Shown here: piece after piece, positions 63,549 through 64,000 of the stretch
Position numbering within the stretch: the stretch's first letter is position 1
Layout of the letters: each line of letters begins with the position of its first letter
Source of the DNA: Winslowiella arboricola
GTDB taxonomy: Bacteria > Pseudomonadota > Gammaproteobacteria > Enterobacterales > Enterobacteriaceae
Assembly: GCF_025527015.1 (NCBI RefSeq)
Contig: NZ_JAODIM010000041.1
Span: forward strand, 496,001-560,000
Length of the DNA stretch: 64,000 nt
Direction: 5' to 3'
Translations under genes and position numbers: made by a program
The notes under the pieces: model-generated
Told to the model about the DNA's origin: nothing
Databases searched by the model: none
Seen by the model: only the letters and a program-made list of their open reading frames with translations

Positions 63549-63638
63549 TGTTGTTTTCCTCAACATGGTCACCCGCCTTCCTCAGGCAATAGGAAGACGG
63601 GATTAACACCAGATAACGAATTTACCCAACGTGTGTAG

Positions 63639-63658
63639 GGGCGGCGTTCTTGCCGCCC
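63639..63658. repeat. Type B hairpin between malM and lamB
   Basis: GGGCGGCG-TTCT-TGCCGCCC lies in the gap between two genes of one operon, where in E. coli a REP-type element also sits. It could protect upstream mRNA or lower malM expression. Confidence 0.8.
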
Positions 63659-63674
63659 GCTCAGACGGGTAAAT

Positions 63675-64000
63675 TTACCACCAGGCTTCCGCCTGAATAC
63701 CGAAGGAGATCTCATCATCATCGCCACGGCTAAACTGACGGGCGCTGGTATCGCTTAACGCCGTTCCATTCGCCACACCGGCAACATAGTTGTCGTCGCC
63801 AACGGTTGAAGAGGAGTAACCCCATTTCTCATCCCATTTGGCGTAGGTAGCGAACAGACGGATTGCCGGACGCGACCAGATACTGCTGCCCGCCTGCCAC
63901 TGCTGCGCTAAGGTCACTTTGTACTGGCTGTTACGATCGCCAGTATTCTGCGCCTTCACGTTGTCGTAGCCGACTTCCAGCAAGGTGCTCATAATCGGCG
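63675..64000 (-). CDS. lamB: Maltoporin LamB, C-terminal part (5' end outside window)
   Basis: The visible ~108 residues are the last strands of the maltodextrin porin. The segments [21 protein letters not shown] and [16 protein letters not shown], and the final residues [10 protein letters not shown] with a terminal aromatic, match LamB. The frame stays open to the window edge. It lies upstream of malM in the maltose operon. Confidence 0.95.
   Translation of the reverse strand, partial: PIMSTLLEVGYDNVKAQNTGDRNSQYKVTLAQQWQAGSSIWSRPAIRLFATYAKWDEKWGYSSSTVGDDNYVAGVANGTALSDTSARQFSRGDDDEISFGIQAEAWW

Overview
The window is a stretch of gammaproteobacterial (Enterobacterales) chromosome. It follows the gene order of the E. 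coli 91-92 min region, read in reverse: yjcE, ghxP, soxR/soxS, yjcB, ssb, uvrA, yjbR, yjbQ, tyrB, dnaB, qorA, pspG, dusA, zur, yjbJ, lexA, dgkA, plsB, ubiA, ubiC, malM, lamB. Core proteins are close to their E. coli counterparts, but the accessory content and the hairpin repeat families point away from Escherichia, probably to an Erwinia/Pantoea/Mixta-type genus. The genus is inferred from memory of such genomes and is not proven here. No rRNA, tRNA, CRISPR array or intact mobile element was seen.

Layout. 1-8.4 kb: end of a LysR regulator, the YjcE antiporter, the GhxP purine permease with a PurR-type operator, a glutathione transferase, the SoxR/SoxS oxidative stress switch with a perfect SoxR box, a diguanylate cyclase, and YjcB. 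8.5-28.7 kb: a 20 kb accessory block separating yjcB from ssb (neighbours in E. coli). It holds a two-gene polysaccharide cassette (TupA-like plus flippase), a truncated IS3-type ORF, an exporter with its AraC regulator, GstA, an ASCH protein, a dienelactone hydrolase, an MHS transporter, a LysR-centred amidohydrolase/monooxygenase/MFS/isochorismatase group, a deacetylase with a solute-binding protein, and a hydrolase/CGNR regulator pair. 28.8-33.7 kb: ssb and uvrA sharing a LexA box, then a zinc alcohol dehydrogenase.

33.7-43.6 kb: a second accessory block between uvrA and yjbR, and the most interesting part of the window. It encodes a complete ribose-type ABC importer, a LacI-family regulator with matching palindromic operators, a PfkB kinase, a BtpA-family protein, a TenA-like protein, a phosphotriesterase-family metal hydrolase, a ThuA/glutamine-amidotransferase-like protein and an M20 deacylase. 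It looks like a self-contained uptake and breakdown pathway for an unidentified, probably sugar-like and N-acylated compound. 43.6-47 kb: yjbR/yjbQ, a toxin-antitoxin-like gene pair, and a GudP-type sugar-acid transporter.

47-64 kb: mostly core genes, with tyrB, dnaB, tRNA modification, phage-shock, zinc and SOS regulators, phospholipid and ubiquinone synthesis, and the end of the maltose operon. Differences from E. coli are the absence of alr between dnaB and tyrB (a YitT-like protein and an Lrp-type regulator lie there instead), the absence of dinF after lexA, and the absence of aphA near yjbQ.

Short GC-rich hairpins of two kinds, with 8-bp stems and four-base loops, recur between genes across the whole window and form a tandem cluster at 53.1-53.3 kb.
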